This document shows, piece after piece, positions 11,675-25,749 of a DNA stretch of 64,000 bases (position 1 is its first letter; every line of letters starts with the position of its first letter). The position numbers and the translations under genes were made by a program. A model generated the notes under the pieces. The model saw only the letters and a program-made list of their open reading frames with translations. It was not told the origin of the DNA and did no database searches. The stretch is from positions 2,356,001 to 2,420,000 of the forward strand of contig NC_057789.1 of the NCBI RefSeq assembly GCF_014905175.1, written 5' to 3'. The stretch comes from Aphidius gifuensis (lineage: Eukaryota > Arthropoda > Insecta > Hymenoptera > Braconidae).

Positions 11675-13429
11675 TCTATAATTTTAATTAAAAAAAAACA
11701 CTATTAAATATTTTTAATATAAATATAAATTAGTTATTCAACAAATAATAAATTAAAAAAAAAAAAAAAAAACGTGTCAGACAAAAATAGATTAGATTAG
11801 ATAAATATTTTTATTTTTCAAAGAAAGAGAGAGACAGAGAGAAAAGGGGAGAAAAAAAATAAAAATCGTGTGTAAAAAGACAAAAGACAAAGGAACAAAA
11901 TTCCATAATTTTTTAATTTTATAAATAACAATGAATTATTTAAATAATAATTTAATAAATAACATTTACCTGGTTGTTATTGATGTCAACTGTCAATTGA
12001 CAAATAATAATAAATATCAAATTTTATTTATGAAAAAAATAACGTTATTCACCGGTAAAAATAAAACTTGTTGAAACTTGCTGTCGACTGTTGAATCATT
12101 TATTACAATGGCCGTGATTTTCTTCCGGGAATCCCAAATACAAAGGCTGCAATTGGACACTTTTTTTTGTTTTTTTTTTTTTTTTTCTCCTCGCCCCTGT
12201 CGGACATGACATGAACCTTAAATATTATTATTAATTAAAAAAAAAAAAATATATCTATTATTATAAATTAATCCTATTGTTATGATAAATTTATAAATCA
12301 ACATAAAAATTTATAATAAATTTTATATTTCTAATTTGTTAATGTGACATTGTTGTTATTAAAATTTTTACTATAATTTTTTAAATATTTCGCGCCAATT
12401 AGTTTGTGACGTCATTGCACTGCCATTGACTGTACTTGGTACTTAAGGTACTTGGTACTGAGACCACTGACATATTGCAGATTGCAATAACCAAACTGTA
12501 CACTTAATGTGCATTTGCAAAAAAAAAAAAATAAGTAAAATATCAAGTGTAATTTTGTATAGTTGAATCAAGTATTGATTCACCTTGATAAAAGCTCAAA
12601 ACCGTAAGTAATCAAAAATAAAAATACCAGCTCTAAATATTACAAAAAACTAATTAATTATTTATAAAAAAAAATTAACTATTAATTCAGCCAATTGAGG
12701 TTAGATTAACTAGTATATTTCATCATACAAAAAATTAATAAACTATTAATAAAATTAAACATAACATTATTAACAATTTTTATAAATTAAATATTTTTTT
12801 AATAATAAAAATAAGTGTCATTTAAATAATAATTATAATTTTTTAAATAATTAATTTACTCCAATTTTTTAAACGTGATGTCAATGTTTCATGACAAACT
12901 GCGTAAATTTATTACGTCATTAAATAATAAATATAAAACTATCAAATTTAAATGACAGTCAATTATTGATATATATATTTTTTTAGTTTAAATAATGGAT
13001 GTCGATATTGTTGGGGTTGTTGGGGTTGACAATAATCCACTTCTGGATCACAAACAGGTCTTGAAATTTGCATTATTATTGCCTCATCCTTTTTTTTTTT
13101 TTTATTGTAAATTTGTTTATGTATTTTATAGCTAGCTTTTAGAAAAAATTTTAAATGTTATTGATAATTAAATTACCTGTTACAATTTATATTTTTAAAA
13201 TTATAAATTACACTTGTTTATTATTTATTAAAAATATTATTTAGATTATTATTTTATCCACGTGCTTATTTTTTATTTGTATTATTTGTTTCAGTTGATC
13301 CTGCATGCTGTCTGCACAACTTATCTACACTTATCAACAATAAATATTGCACTTGATTTATAATTTATAATTTTTTGTTATTATCATTATCATCACATTA
13401 TTATTGTGCTTGATAAGTGTTAATTGTAA
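11675..13429. other. Divergent intergenic region between DDX43-like and Marf
   Basis: This holds the 5' UTR intron of the helicase (donor CCAG/GTAAAT at 11969, acceptor at about 11676), its upstream exon near 11970-12110, and the promoter motifs at 12388-12414. A palindromic direct repeat built on GTACTTGGTACT lies near 12433-12460. The Marf 5' flank extends to 13429. No conserved coding exon is seen. Confidence 0.5.
12388..12414. promoter_or_regulatory. E2F-like, CCAAT and CRE motifs in the DDX43/Marf divergent promoter
   Basis: TTTCGCGC (12388-12395) matches the E2F consensus and runs directly into GCCAAT. A perfect palindromic CRE, TGACGTCA, lies at 12407-12414. All three fall within 27 bases in a region otherwise almost only A and T, between the divergent helicase and mitofusin genes. 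Motif matches are seen; function is inferred. Confidence 0.5.
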
Positions 13430-16400
13430 ATGGCTGCATATATTAATCGCACTCTTTCAATGATTGGAAGTGATAGTCAACTTCGTTATGATGCTAGAAC
13501 TGATAATTCTCCTCTTCAGATATTCGTCAAGGCTAAAAAAAAGATAAATGATATTTTTGGAGAAATTGAGGATTATGTTCAGGATACTGTTGGATTTATG
13601 GAATGTAAGAATTTATTATTTAACATTTAAATGTCTTACTATTTAAATTATTATTTTAAATAATTATATTATATCTTTTTTTGTTTTTTAAAGCATTGAA
13701 AAATGAACGTGACATTATTAATCAGGATGAAACAGAAAGTATCACAAGTTATGTCAATAAAGTTCATGGTATTCGAGATGTTCTTCAAAGAGATCACATG
13801 AAAGTTGCATTTTTTGGAAGGTAAATATTATAAATTAAAAAGCAAAAATAACACAATTGATTAATTGTTAATTAATTTTACAGAACAAGTAATGGAAAAA
13901 GTACAGTTATAAATGCCATGTTGAGAGATAAAATATTACCAAGTGGTATTGGACATACGACAAATTGTTTTTTACAAGTTGAAGGATCAGAAAATGGTGA
14001 AGCATATCTCATGACTGAATCATCAAATGAGAGACAACCAGTTAATTCAGTTAAACAATTGGGACATGCATTGTGTGAAGAAAGATTATGTGAAAGTACA
14101 TTAGTTAGAATTTTTTGGCCAAAAGAAAAATGTCTTTTACTACGTGATGATGTTGTCTTTGTTGATAGCCCGGGTGTTGATGTTACACCAAATTTAGATG
14201 ATTGGATTGATAAACATTGTCTAGATGCTGATGTGTTTGTACTTGTTGCCAGTGCTGAATCAACATTATCAAGTGCTGAAAAAAAATTCTTTCACAAAGT
14301 TTCAGAACGTTTATCAAATCCAAATGTTTTTATTTTACATAATCGTTGGGATCTTTCAGCAGAATCTGACTATATTGAAAAAGTAAGTTTTTATTTATTT
14401 AATATTAAAAAATATATTCATTAAAATTCGTGTTTAAAAAGAAGCAAAAAGTTGCATATAAAAATCATTTGCAATTTATATAAAATTTAAATTTTTTTGA
14501 TATAAATATATCACTTGTGTCTCAGCTGGTCAATGAACAAAAAAAAGTAAGTTTTGTTTGTTAAAAAAAATTGACAAAAAAAGAAATTAGAAACATATAT
14601 GCACTGCTACGTAAAATAGCAATTAAAATTTATAAAAAAAATTATGAGAGTCAATGCACGCTTTATCGCCAGCATTTTTAATAAAATTAAGCAATTTATT
14701 TTAAATTTTTAACGTGCATGTTATTTAATTTAAGAATAAATAAATTATAGAAATGAATTTTTAATTTACAAATATTTACAGGTAAGAGAACAACATCAAC
14801 AAAGAGCTGTTGAATTTTTATCAATGGAGATGAAAGTTTATCCAGATGGTGAAGCAGCAGAGCGTATATTTTTCATATCAGCTAAAGAAACACTTCAAGC
14901 TCGTATGCAAGAACAATGTGGACAACCAGCTCACAGTAAATATACAAAATTTTAATTTACATCATCATTAGTAATTGTATTTTAATAAAATTAAATTAAA
15001 TTTAAAAATAGATGGTGCACTAGCTGAAGGTTTTCAAAATCGTTACTTTGAATTTCAAGATTTTGAAAGAAAATTTGAAGAATGTATATCAAAATCAGCT
15101 GTTAAAACAAAATTCGAACAACACTCACAACGAGGAAAGCATATTGCAACTGAAATACGTCAAACACTTGATGATATATTAAATAGAACACAAAAAATGA
15201 AAGTTGATCAATTGTCTATTAAACAAGAAGTTCATGATCGTTTAAATTATACAGAACAAGAATTAATGTCATTAACACAAGAAATGAAAAATAAAATTCA
15301 TCAAATGGTTGAAGATGTTGAACAACGTGTATCAAAAGCTCTTAATGAAGAAATACGTCGTCTTGGTGTACTTGTTGATGAATTTTCAGTACCATTTCAT
15401 TCAGAAGCACTTGTTTTAAATGTTTATAAACGTGAATTACATAGTCATGTTGAAAACGGATTAGGATCAAATTTACGAGCAAGATTAAGTACAGCACTTG
15501 CTTTAAATATGGAAAATTCACAACGTGAAATGACAAATCGTATGTCAACATTATTACCAGATAATAAAAAAGCATTAACTGTTAATATTATGCCAAGAAG
15601 AGAACCATTTGAAATATTATACAGATTAAATTGTGATAATTTATGTGCTGATTTTCAAGAAAATTTAGAATTTAGATTTTCATTTGGTATCACTGCATTA
15701 ATCAATAGATTTGCTGGTAAACAAGGAAATAAATTAGCAGTTGCTAATTATCCACAAGATGTTAGTTGATTTTATTTTATAAATTTATCTTTTTTTTATT
15801 CGTCAAGTTGATAAATTGTATTATTTTTTAATTATTTAATTTGTTAAGGTACCACAAAGTTTATCATCACCAACAGACAGCATTGATTCAACAAAATTCA
15901 TGACAAATCCAATTAGTTTTCCATCGAGAAATGATGACTGGTCATTGGCAACAAGAATTGCAATTGCATCAATAACATCACAAGGAACAATGGGTGGATT
16001 AATTGTTGCTGGATTTGTAAGGATAAAAATTATATTCTATTTTTAATAATTATTTAGTAATTATTGTTTGATTGATTATTGATGTATGCTTTTTTTTTTT
16101 AGATGTTCAAAACAGTTGGCTGGCGATTAATTGCAGTTACAGGTGCAATATATGGTGCTTTATATTTTTACGAACGACTTACATGGACAAATAAATCAAA
16201 AGAACGTGAATTTAAACGTCAATATGTTGCTCATGCAACAAAAAAATTAAAATTAATTGTTGATTTAACATCAGCAAATTGTAGTCATCAAGTACAACAA
16301 GAATTGTCAAGTACTTTTGCAAGATTATGCCATTTAGTTGATGAATCAACAACTGAAATGGATGATGATTTAAAAACAATTGCATCAACACTTAAAACAC

Positions 16401-16504
16401 TTGAAGAAGCTGCAACAAATGCCAAAGTTTTACGTAATAAAGCAAATTATCTTGCAAATGAACTTGAGCTATTTGATGCAGCATATATCAAGTCATTAAA
16501 TTAA
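13430..16504 (+). CDS. Marf: Mitofusin (Marf), outer mitochondrial membrane fusion GTPase
   Basis: Seven exons with consistent phases: 13430-13604, 13694-13820, 13884-14382, 14782-14935, 15012-15760, 15849-16016 and 16103-16504. They give 757 residues, the same length as human MFN2. The N-terminus has the family block SPLQIFVKAKKKINDIF. The GTPase has P-loop GRTSNGKST (about 100-108) and the DxxG segment VDSPGVD, followed by HNRWD. The heptad-rich middle precedes paired hydrophobic segments around residues 612-643 (GLIVAGF, then VGWRLIAVTGAIYGALYFY) that insert twice into the outer membrane. The second heptad repeat (HR2) follows to the C-terminus. The family tethers and fuses outer mitochondrial membranes. 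All catalytic motifs are intact. The start is supported by conservation and an upstream untranslated stretch. Confidence 0.96.
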
Positions 16505-17129
16505 TTATACAAATTTGAATTTTAGGAATTATTATTAATTTTTTTTCTTTAAATCAAATTAATTTCTTAATTAGATTTTTTTTTTTCTTTCTTTTTGATA
16601 GTCATCGATAGAACTGTCATTGTTGATTTATTACTTTTTTCTTTTCGTTTCTCTTTTAACTGATCTAATGAATTTTGATATTAAAATTAATTTTTTTCTT
16701 TTTTTTTTTTTTTTTTGCTTATAACATTGTTTTATTTAAGATGAATTATAATGTATCTTAGTAAATTTGTCTATTTAATAAACTGTTTAAAAATTATTAT
16801 TGTTTATTGACTTGTTAATTATTTCATTTAAAAAAACAAATATATCTTCTTGTAAATTTAAATTGACTTTTTAATTTACATCTAACGAATTTAATTTTAA
16901 CTTGCACTTATTGCATGAATATGAATAAATTTGTAATTTTTTTGTTTAAATTTAAAAATATTTTTTCCATTTGCCATATTTAATATTCTCGAAGATTTTT
17001 TTTGAAATAATTATTTTTTATTTAAATTGAATAAATTTAAAAACAAACTAAAAATAAATTTATAAATAATTTTTTATTACTCAATTTTCTTTACAAATTT
17101 AATAATGAATAAATAATTTTATTTTATAA
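16505..17129. other. Convergent 3' UTR spacer (Marf / LRR gene)
   Basis: About 625 AT-rich bases with poly-T and TTTCTTT tracts hold both 3' UTRs. I see no further gene. Confidence 0.55.
16777..16782 (+). terminator. Poly(A) signal of Marf
   Basis: AATAAA lies about 275 bases after the Marf stop, following a long U-rich 3' UTR. It is the best-placed signal before the convergent LRR gene. Confidence 0.45.
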
Positions 17130-18864
17130 TTAATTAGATTCAAACATAAATTCAACGTTATGTGATCCCAATATTGATTTAAAAATACCATTACAATCTT
17201 TAAAAGGAACGAATACACGTAGTTTTTCTTTATGAAATTTTGTTAATTTAGATAATTCTTTGGCAGCTTCAATAGTAACATTTGTATTTCTGAGTGTTAG
17301 ATATGCTAGATTAGGTAAATTTTCAAAGAGTGTAATTACTGATCTATTCGAAATTTTAGTGCAATTTGATAAATCTAAAGACTGCAATTTTTCATTAAGT
17401 AAACATTGAATTGATTTATCAGTGATGAAATTATTCGTTTTATTCAATGTACATAAACTAAGATTTAGCACTTCTAATTGACTCAAATTATTGACTGCCA
17501 TCATACCATTATCTGTTATATTTGTACCAAGTATATGAAAATCTTTTAATTTTTTAGCATTATCACCGAGATTAATGAATAATTCATCTATATCACCGCA
17601 ATTCCAATGAATAGATAGTCTTTTAAGATTTTTTAAATTCCCAATTGGAGACATATTGATTTTTTCATTAATCATTGGATGATCATGAGGCAGGAGTAAA
17701 TGTAACTCAGTTAAACTTTTTGTTTCACTTATCGACTGAATTACTGCTTGACTCAATCGAAAACCATGTACATCCAAATGTTCTAGAGCGATTAACTGAG
17801 AAAATACCTGAAAAATAAATATTTTATTAAAAATCAAATTAAATTTTTTTGTTTTACACATACATGAATAATAATAATTATTAAAATTTTATTGAACTTA
17901 CCGGAGCCAATGAATCTGGTAAGAAACAACCATCTTTCGAATTACTTGTAAAACTTAACGTTTTCAAGGTTCCACCCACTTCTTCTAATGACTTGATCAA
18001 AGTCATTGGCAGCGTTGATTTTTCACATTCCCATAGAACCGATAGCGTTTCAAGTTGATGCATATTAGAAAAAACATTTTCAAAATCCTTATCTTCTATT
18101 TCTTTAAGCACTACAACAAGTTTCTTAAGACCTGGACAGTTGGTATTAATCAATGGCATTATATGAGAAAAATGATATCCAAATACTTTAACATACGTTA
18201 AATTATATCCACAGAATTTCAATACATATTTAAGATCATTTAGTTTTTTCTCATTATCATCGTATGATGGCGAAAATGCATATTCCGTAAAGCATGAAAA
18301 AACAAGTTTATTATACATATATTTGCATACTGAAAAATAAATTAAATATTTTATCATTAGTATTTATTATAATAATAATATAATGATGATGATGATGATA
18401 AAGAATTTTATTTCTATCATTAAAAATTAGTCTGTTGTTATTTTCTTACTTTTTTTGAGTCGTGGTTCATGAACAAATAGTGTATTCAACCTATACATAA
18501 GACTTTTATGCAGTTTTTTCAATTTCTTCTGACGATCCACAGGATGCATATCGCAATCTTGAATACCTTTTTTAGCTTCTTCAATCATCTCTTTTGTTAT
18601 TACACACTGTAAAAGTGATCTGTTTGAAAAAGAGCTCGCCTACATGAAAAAAAAATAAATTTAATAGTTTTTAATATAATTAACAATAAACAATAACAGC
18701 AGCTAAGAGCTGTGCGATTGAGGCGAACTATAGTTCTTTCAATTATATATAATGTAAATTTCAAAACTTACATTTTGTGTATTAAAAGCGTCTATTCTCG
18801 ACTTTTTAATCAGCCATTTCATTTCAATTAGTCTCTCCATTTCAACTTGTTGATAAGTCTTCAT
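17130..18864 (-). CDS. Leucine-rich repeat protein, FBXL/AMN1-type repeats without a clear F-box
   Basis: Four exons on the minus strand, 18864-18772, 18639-18450, 18329-17902 and 17807-17130, splice in frame to 462 residues. The first 100 residues are charged and helical and show no convincing F-box. From about residue 130, LRR-like units follow, the clearest in the last exon: LEHLDVHGFRL, LKRLSIHW, LEVLNLSLC, LQSLDLSNCTKIS and LAYLTLRNTNVT. The LDLSNC style is that of cysteine-containing LRRs in FBXL and AMN1 proteins, which usually present substrates to SCF ubiquitin ligases. A lineage-expanded F-box/LRR gene with a degenerate F-box is one reading; an LRR adaptor is another. No ortholog is recognised. 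Splice sites are all GT-AG with open frames, so the model is fairly secure. Confidence 0.75.
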
Positions 18865-19530
18865 ATCTTATTTATTTTTATTGCAAAATATAAACAAAAA
18901 AAAAGTCGATAAATTATATTATAACCTCGAATAAATTTGAAAAGTTTGATGGAAAATACTTGATTAATTAACCCGTACTTTTTCAATACCGTTTTTTTGT
19001 ATTAAACTGAGCTTTAATCACGAGTGTTTAACAACTGACTTTTAAGTTGACAACGAGTAAATAAATAAGCAAAAAAATATAAAGTTTACCAAAGTTTACT
19101 TGTTAATGGCAACGTGTATGAATTAAATTTAGTTTCTCTCTCCCGTTGGCTGAACGACTTTTTAAATTTTAAATTTTATTCAAGAAGACTAGAGACTTTT
19201 TTTTTTGTGTAAACGGAAAATCTAGGAATAATTTTTTTACTAAGCCATTGGCAATACTGTCAGCTTTGTTATTATTATTTATTTATTAAATATTGATTAA
19301 TATTTTCAAACAATTTAGCCGTTGAAAAAAAAAAAAACATTGAAGCCTGTTGATCCTTGTTGCTTGTGCACGTTGTCGTTTTATCATAACATGATTATAT
19401 TTGGAGTTATTCTGGTTGTTAATAAATGTTAAATAACAATAACAATATCAAAAAAAAAATCACGTGAACAAGTGGTAGTGGGGGGTTCAAATAAACAATT
19501 ACAAAAGTCAAGTTAATTAATAATTAAAAA
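18865..19530. other. Divergent promoter region (LRR gene / HURP)
   Basis: About 670 bases lie between two start codons on opposite strands. A slightly less AT-rich patch (CTCTCTCCCGTTGG near 19137) and a G-run (GTGGGGGG near 19478) stand out. No coding exon is seen. Confidence 0.5.
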
Positions 19531-22256
19531 ATGGATCGTCAAAGAGAGTATAAAAAATCTCGTGATCCATTTACAAGTGAAGCAGCAAAATTTAAACGTG
19601 CTGAAAAAACAGAATCAAGAAGACGTCAACAACGAGATAAAAATGTTTCTCAACGACGTAAATTAGATGAAAACCATAATACAACTTCAACTGGTATGTT
19701 TTGTTTTTAATAGCTGCATCTGAGACTTTAACTTTAACCAAATAATATATTAGCTAATAATTTTTGTTGATTAATTTAGATGGTGAAGAAACACTAAATG
19801 ATATGTCAGTCAAACTAATGAAATGGAAAGAAGAAAAAGCTCTACAAAAAAAGCTTGAAGCCCAAAATAAAAAGCCTATTTTTAAAATTGGTATTCCTCA
19901 TCATAATTTATATTCTCCTCCATTGAATGATGATAAACTTCAACGTAATCATAAAAAAACCAAGAATCCAATTGATACTAAACAAAAAAAAATAAGTCGA
20001 GTAACTGAACGTCGTTTGGCATTGAAAGGTGCTGCTGGTGAAGCTAGATGTACACGTGCAAGTAAAAAATTAGCTGCTGCTACTACTGCTGCTGATAATA
20101 AACAACCAGTTGATCCAAAAAATCCAGTAGTAATTGCTCCAACACCATTATTTGGTCAATTTGAAATTCCAATGGAGCCTGATACATCCAACGAACAAAG
20201 TAATAAACATGATGCAACATTTGTTCTTGAAAAAAATACAAGTAATGATGAAAAATATATGGATGCTATTCTTGAAGATGAAAATGAAGATGAAGAAAAG
20301 AATAAACTAACAAATGATGCAAATAATTCAATTGAATCAGTTATGCTACGTGTGTCATCACAAGAGTCACTTGATTCTAATGAAATTCATGATAAACAAA
20401 TAAATAATAAACATTTAAATATACAAGATAAATGTGCATCACCAATTGCTGCATTGTTTTCACCATTTATTACAACAAGTCGTGGTAAAAGTAGTGCAAG
20501 AAAAGAATTTAAAGAACGTATGAGTTTGCGTACGAGTTGTTCACCAGCTGATGATATTCCAACAAAAGATACAGTTATGAAAAATTTAAATATATCTGTT
20601 GATGAAGAAGAACATACTGCACAATATTACAGATCATTGGGTGAACGTGAATCAAATAGACTCAAGGAACTATGTAATGATTGGAGAATAATTCAATTTT
20701 TAGATGATACACCTGAAGAATCAATTCATCATATTAATTCAGCAATTGGTCAAGCTGAACTTTTACTTAATAAAAAATTTGGAAGATTTCAACAATTAGT
20801 TGATAATTGTGAAGATGGAAAAGGTGAAATGTTAGTACGTTGTCGTGATTTACAAGGTTTTTGGGAACTTGTATCACGTGAAGTTGCTGATTGTGATTCA
20901 CGTTTTTATAAACTTGAAATACTTAGAAATAATGATTGGATTGAAAAAGAAGAAGAAGATACAGAAGTATATCGTAAACCAATAAATAAAAAGAAAAATA
21001 TTGTTAAAAAAAAGCTTAATACAGCAAAAAGTAAATTTAAATTATTTATTGAAGAACAAAGAAAGAAAAAATTACAAGAACAAATGGATATTGATGCTGA
21101 GAATGATGAAAATATAGAAGAAAATAATAATCAACAAATAATACCAAAAAAAAGTTTATTATCATCGGAAACATTTGTTCCATCAAGTCCAATATTAACA
21201 CCAAGAAGTCTCATGAGACGTCAGCTAACAGATAGTGCTAAAAAAATGGCTCTAGCAAGTATGAAAATAACCCAAATATGTAAAACACCAGAAGTACAAC
21301 TTGATGATTCAATATCATATGTTAATTCACATCAAACACCAGGTAAAGGAATTTTAAAAAAATTTAATTTTGAATTTCCAATTAGTGAAAAACAAATTAC
21401 AAAATCAACATGTAAAGTTAATTTTAATGATACAGTTGATGAAAAAGAATTCCTAAATGATGATGATGCTGATGATGATGATGATTATGAATCACCACTT
21501 TTTAATTTTGGTAAAAATACAATCAATGATTTGGAAAAAATAAATACAATTAATGATTCTATGCTGAGTGAACCTGATGAAGATAAAATAATTTCTCTTG
21601 AAAAGAAAAAGCTAACTTTTGATGATAGTTTATCACCTGATGAACCATTGCTAGATGACAGTATAAAATCATCATCAAATAATTTCTTTTTCAAAGATCC
21701 CAAATCTGATATTATCTCAAAAGAAATTAACAAAAAAATACCAAGTTTTAATTTAATATCACCTACACCAAGAAAACAAATTAATCCAAAAATACCAAGT
21801 ATTACTTTAACATCACCTACACCCAGAACACAACGTGTATTGCCAATAATAAATATTACCAGTGCAACAGTAGATAGAAAATTAAGAAAAAAAACAATTA
21901 AAAAAGTTACTGATAGTGCTGAAGAAGTTGAAACACCACGACAATTGAGAAATCGATCAATAAAATTTGATGCAACACCAAGTGCAAGTAAAAAAAGTAG
22001 AAAAACTTTTGATACTTCTCAATTGGATTTATCAGTTTTATCAACATCAGGAATAGTTGATAAAGAAAATAATGTTCAAAAGAAAAAATCTACAGCTAGA
22101 AAAAGTATAAAATATGAAGATGTTGGTAACATGAGTTTGAATATACCATCAACACCAAGAAAATCAAATAGATTGAGTATGAAGCATGCATCTGATGCTC
22201 TTTCAGTCACTCTACCATCAACTCCAATAACTCCTCGTCGAAAAAGAAAAATTTAA
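19531..22256 (+). CDS. mars: HURP/DLGAP5 spindle protein (mars ortholog)
   Basis: Two exons, 19531-19693 and 19780-22256, joined at phase 1, give 879 residues. The basic N-terminal helix (KFKRAEKTESRRRQQRDK) fits microtubule binding. The GKAP/SAPAP-type core spans about residues 330-445, with the landmarks YYRSLGERESNRL, FGRFQQLVDNCE and LQGFWELVSREV, and closely follows human HURP. The C-terminal half is disordered. It has acidic DDDDD runs and many S/T-P sites in repeated SPTPR, STPRK and TPITPRRKR motifs, as expected for CDK and Aurora control. Family members stabilise kinetochore microtubules and centrosome attachment. The gene is divergent from the LRR gene and convergent with ESCO. Human DLGAP5 is 846 residues, so the length is normal. 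Confidence 0.9.
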
Positions 22257-23036
22257 AGTAGTAAATAATGATTTTTTTTTTTATTTAAATTAATTCTTGT
22301 AAGCTCATTGAAAAATTATTTAAATATGTACATTTTTTTTACTTTTTTTTTTTGTTTGTTTTATTTCTATTAATATTAATTATAATTAATTAATATTAAT
22401 AATAAATGGATTGTTTATATACGTGATAATCTTATTTTATTTTTAATCAATATAAATAATTAATGAAAAGTTTCTAAATGGAAATTTAAAAAGACATTTA
22501 GTTGTAAATATCTTGTCAAGAGTAACGTAGTAATTAGTGTTTGTTTATTTAAAAAAATATGTTAAAAATTTTATTAAATATATACCAGTTCGTTGAGAAA
22601 ATAAAAAGTATAATTTTAAGTACACTCAATGACAGTACAATTTAATAAAAACAATTAATATAAATAAATATGACAAATTAATTATACAAATGTTTTTTAT
22701 TAATTTATTTAAAATAAGATGTTTGTATATTTTACATTTTTACCAGCTAATTCATATAAAATACACTAATAATATCATTCAAAGATAAATTAAAAATAAT
22801 TTTTAAAAACCGTATGACTAATTTGTATTTGTCTTTTCATTTTTTTTTTTTTTTATAATAATCTAAGCAAACAAAAGTAAATAAAAAAAAATTTACGTTT
22901 ATCAATTAATCTGACATGAATAATTGAATGGTATAAATAATTACCAAAGTCATGGATGATTAATAATAATTATCTAATCATAAAATAAAAAAAATAAAAA
23001 CAAAATTGTCTATGAAAATAATTTTAAAAAAATAAT
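22257..23036. other. Convergent 3' UTR spacer (HURP / ESCO)
   Basis: About 780 AT-rich bases contain AATAAA at 22401-22406, plausible as the HURP poly(A) signal. The rest should be the ESCO 3' UTR. Nothing else is recognisable. Confidence 0.5.
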
Positions 23037-25749
23037 TTAACTGTATACTTTAAAATTAAGTGAACCAAAATATTTTGCAGCAAATTGTCTACCAGTTGGT
23101 GTTGGCATTGAGAATGCAATATCATCAAGTGACAAAATATATCCATAAAAATAATTAGTTCGTAAAATATCAAGTAATTTTGTAGCAATATGTTGTCTAC
23201 GATGGCTCATTGCTGTCCAAATAACATTGACACCACATTTTGCTGGAGTGCTTTCAGTTGAACAACAATTTAAATCAGCAAGTTCAGGAATCATTTGATG
23301 AGCTTCTTTAATACTTTCAGCAATTAATACACCTAAAACATTTTTATCTCTGATATAAAGATATATTGTTTTGTCCTGATAATCAGTTAGTTCCATATCA
23401 GCAAGACCCAAATCACGATCAACAACACCAAGTACTTCTTCAACTTTTTTCCAACAATGTTTTGGATCTGTTTTTTTAATTGTTATTATACGACTTGCTG
23501 TATATATATCCTCCATAATAACATGTTCATTTTTCCATCCCTAAAATTAACAATAAAAAAAAAACCAGTTAATCAATAAATAAATATGACTCAATTAAAA
23601 GCAAAAAATTTTAAATACTTACATTAAATTTAAGAATTTTAAAACTATTGTGATAAATTAAATGTGAATTTTCATCTTCTGGTTCACCCATTTGATAAAT
23701 AACACCACATTCATTACATTGAGTTGCACCAAAACGTTTTTGTCCAGCATCAAGCTGATATTGCATTTCTCCACCACCCCATCCTCTTTTGACTCCACGT
23801 TTTTTATCATCACTAGGAACTTCAATGGTGTCTTTGTATCCTTTGGCAAATAATGGATAATATTTTTGTTGTTCTGTAGAGTTGATCTGTTGACTTGTCT
23901 CAGCTGTACCACCTTCATCACCACCACCACCACCAACAACATTATCATTTTGTATTTTCATTTGTTCATCAATCATCATTCCAGCTTGATCCTTAATATT
24001 CATTGATGATGTCATGTCACTCAATACACTACCTGGTGACATTAACAAACTGACATTTGTTAATTTTTTCATTGGTGATTTTGGCTTTGATTGATTCATC
24101 AATGGTTCCATTGTGTCATAATCATCAACTGCCCAATCATCTTCCAGTACTTTCAATATTCCATCCATTTGTTTTTTTTCAATAGATGTATTAAATTCAG
24201 GCTCATCAACACACAAATCAGTTGTATCAAATATCAAATCATTAACTTTTTGTTTTTTAATTGGATAACAAAATTTTGATGATAATTTACGTTTTTCTTT
24301 TAATGCAAATTTACCATCTGATACATTTAATTTTATATTTTCATTGACAGTTATTGTTGCAATATTATTTGATTTTAATGTTCTATTTGTTTTGAAAAAT
24401 CTTTTATTTGGATCTTCAACTGGTGATGGTGGTCTAACTATTATTTTTTTAACATTCACTGGTTGTTTTACAATTTTATTTATAACCTTATCTGTATTAT
24501 CAGTCTCATTTAATGTAATATTTTCATTTTCTTCAACATTATCAACAACTGTCATTGGCTCATTTATTTTATTAACTGGTGAATTTTTTTTATCATCAGT
24601 ACTTTTATTAGCACCAATACTCAATCTATCACTACGACGTTTTGTTAATTTTTTTTTCTTTTTAATACCATGCATAACACCAGCATTAATACAACCATTT
24701 GTTTTTAATTTTTTTAAATAACCACCAGAACGTCTACTATTTGACTGTACTGATGGTAAACTGTGTCTTTTTTTGATTGGTTCAATTTTTTTCCAACCAA
24801 AACATGATGATATTTTATTATCATCAATATTATTATTATTATAAAATGATTTTGTACTTAATGTAAAGTTACATTTTGTTGGTAAATTTTGATTATTATC
24901 TTCTTGAAATAATGATGCACGTGCTCTTGATGTTGTGAATGTATTATCATCAATTTTGGCAATTTTATTTTTGGCATTTGATTTGTTGTTGTCATCAGTT
25001 GGATATGATCTTTTTAATGTTGTATTTTCTGGTGATGATGTTTCACAATTATCAAGTGCACTCAATGATTTTCTACGATGTAATGGTGGTACTGTTATGA
25101 TACTTTGGCTTATTGAACCAATTGGTGTGTTCATACGTTTTTCTGAATGATTTTTTTTCTTGGGTGTTTCAGTTATACTAGAATTATCTTTTTGTGGTGT
25201 CTCTGGTATTATTGTATCGTCATCATAATTATTAAACATTGTGTTATCATTTGGATTATCGTAACGTTCTGGTGTTAATGGAATTAATTTTGGTGATAAA
25301 ATATTGTATAATTTACGTGATGGTGATGAACGTGCAGCTCTTGTTATTTTTTTAAGATGGCTAAATGGTGTTAGCTGATGATCATGATTATTTTTATTTC
25401 TTGCTAATGGTCGTAGTCTGTCCCAATCATCAGTACTTCTTGGTGATTGTTTTTCTGGACTTGTAAATGGTGAATCATATTGTCTACCTGGTGAACTGTC
25501 ATAGTTACTGCTCCTGTCAGTCAATGCAAGTGGTGACATTGGACCAAGATCTGATTCATCACCAGATTTATCAGCAGTTGTGTCAATGTCAATTGAATTT
25601 AATAGCTTCATTAAATTTCTTTTACTTGAACTACCATCTGGCTTGTTGAATAAACATTTTTGGACTCTTTTTGGAGTACATATTGAATCACCCTGACCAC
25701 TGTCGAGGGATGACACTGTACTTAGAACTTGAGACTCTTGAGACATCAT
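23037..25749 (-). CDS. eco: ESCO cohesin acetyltransferase (Eco1 family)
   Basis: Two exons, 25749-23623 and 23540-23037, joined in phase 0, give 876 residues. About 640 residues of disordered, basic N-terminus rich in SP and TP sites lead to a zinc finger (CNECG...H...H, about 685-705). The acetyltransferase domain fills the last exon. It includes GWKNEH, IWTAMSHRRQHIATKLLD (acetyl-CoA binding motif A) and the signature LDDIAFSMPTPTG, followed by ...KYFG at the end. The enzyme acetylates the SMC3 head so that cohesin holds sister chromatids after replication. I place the start at ATG 25749; the codon before it is TTG. A 5' UTR intron is likely, from donor AATAG/GTAAAT at 26010 to acceptor TTAAG near 25757. 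E2F-like sites sit upstream. Identification is firm. Confidence 0.93.

Noticed and set aside
12995..13135. Short ORF beginning MDVDIVGVVGVDNN upstream of Marf
   Set aside because: About 45 codons ending in a poly-T translation, with no homology I recognise. It may be a uORF or chance.
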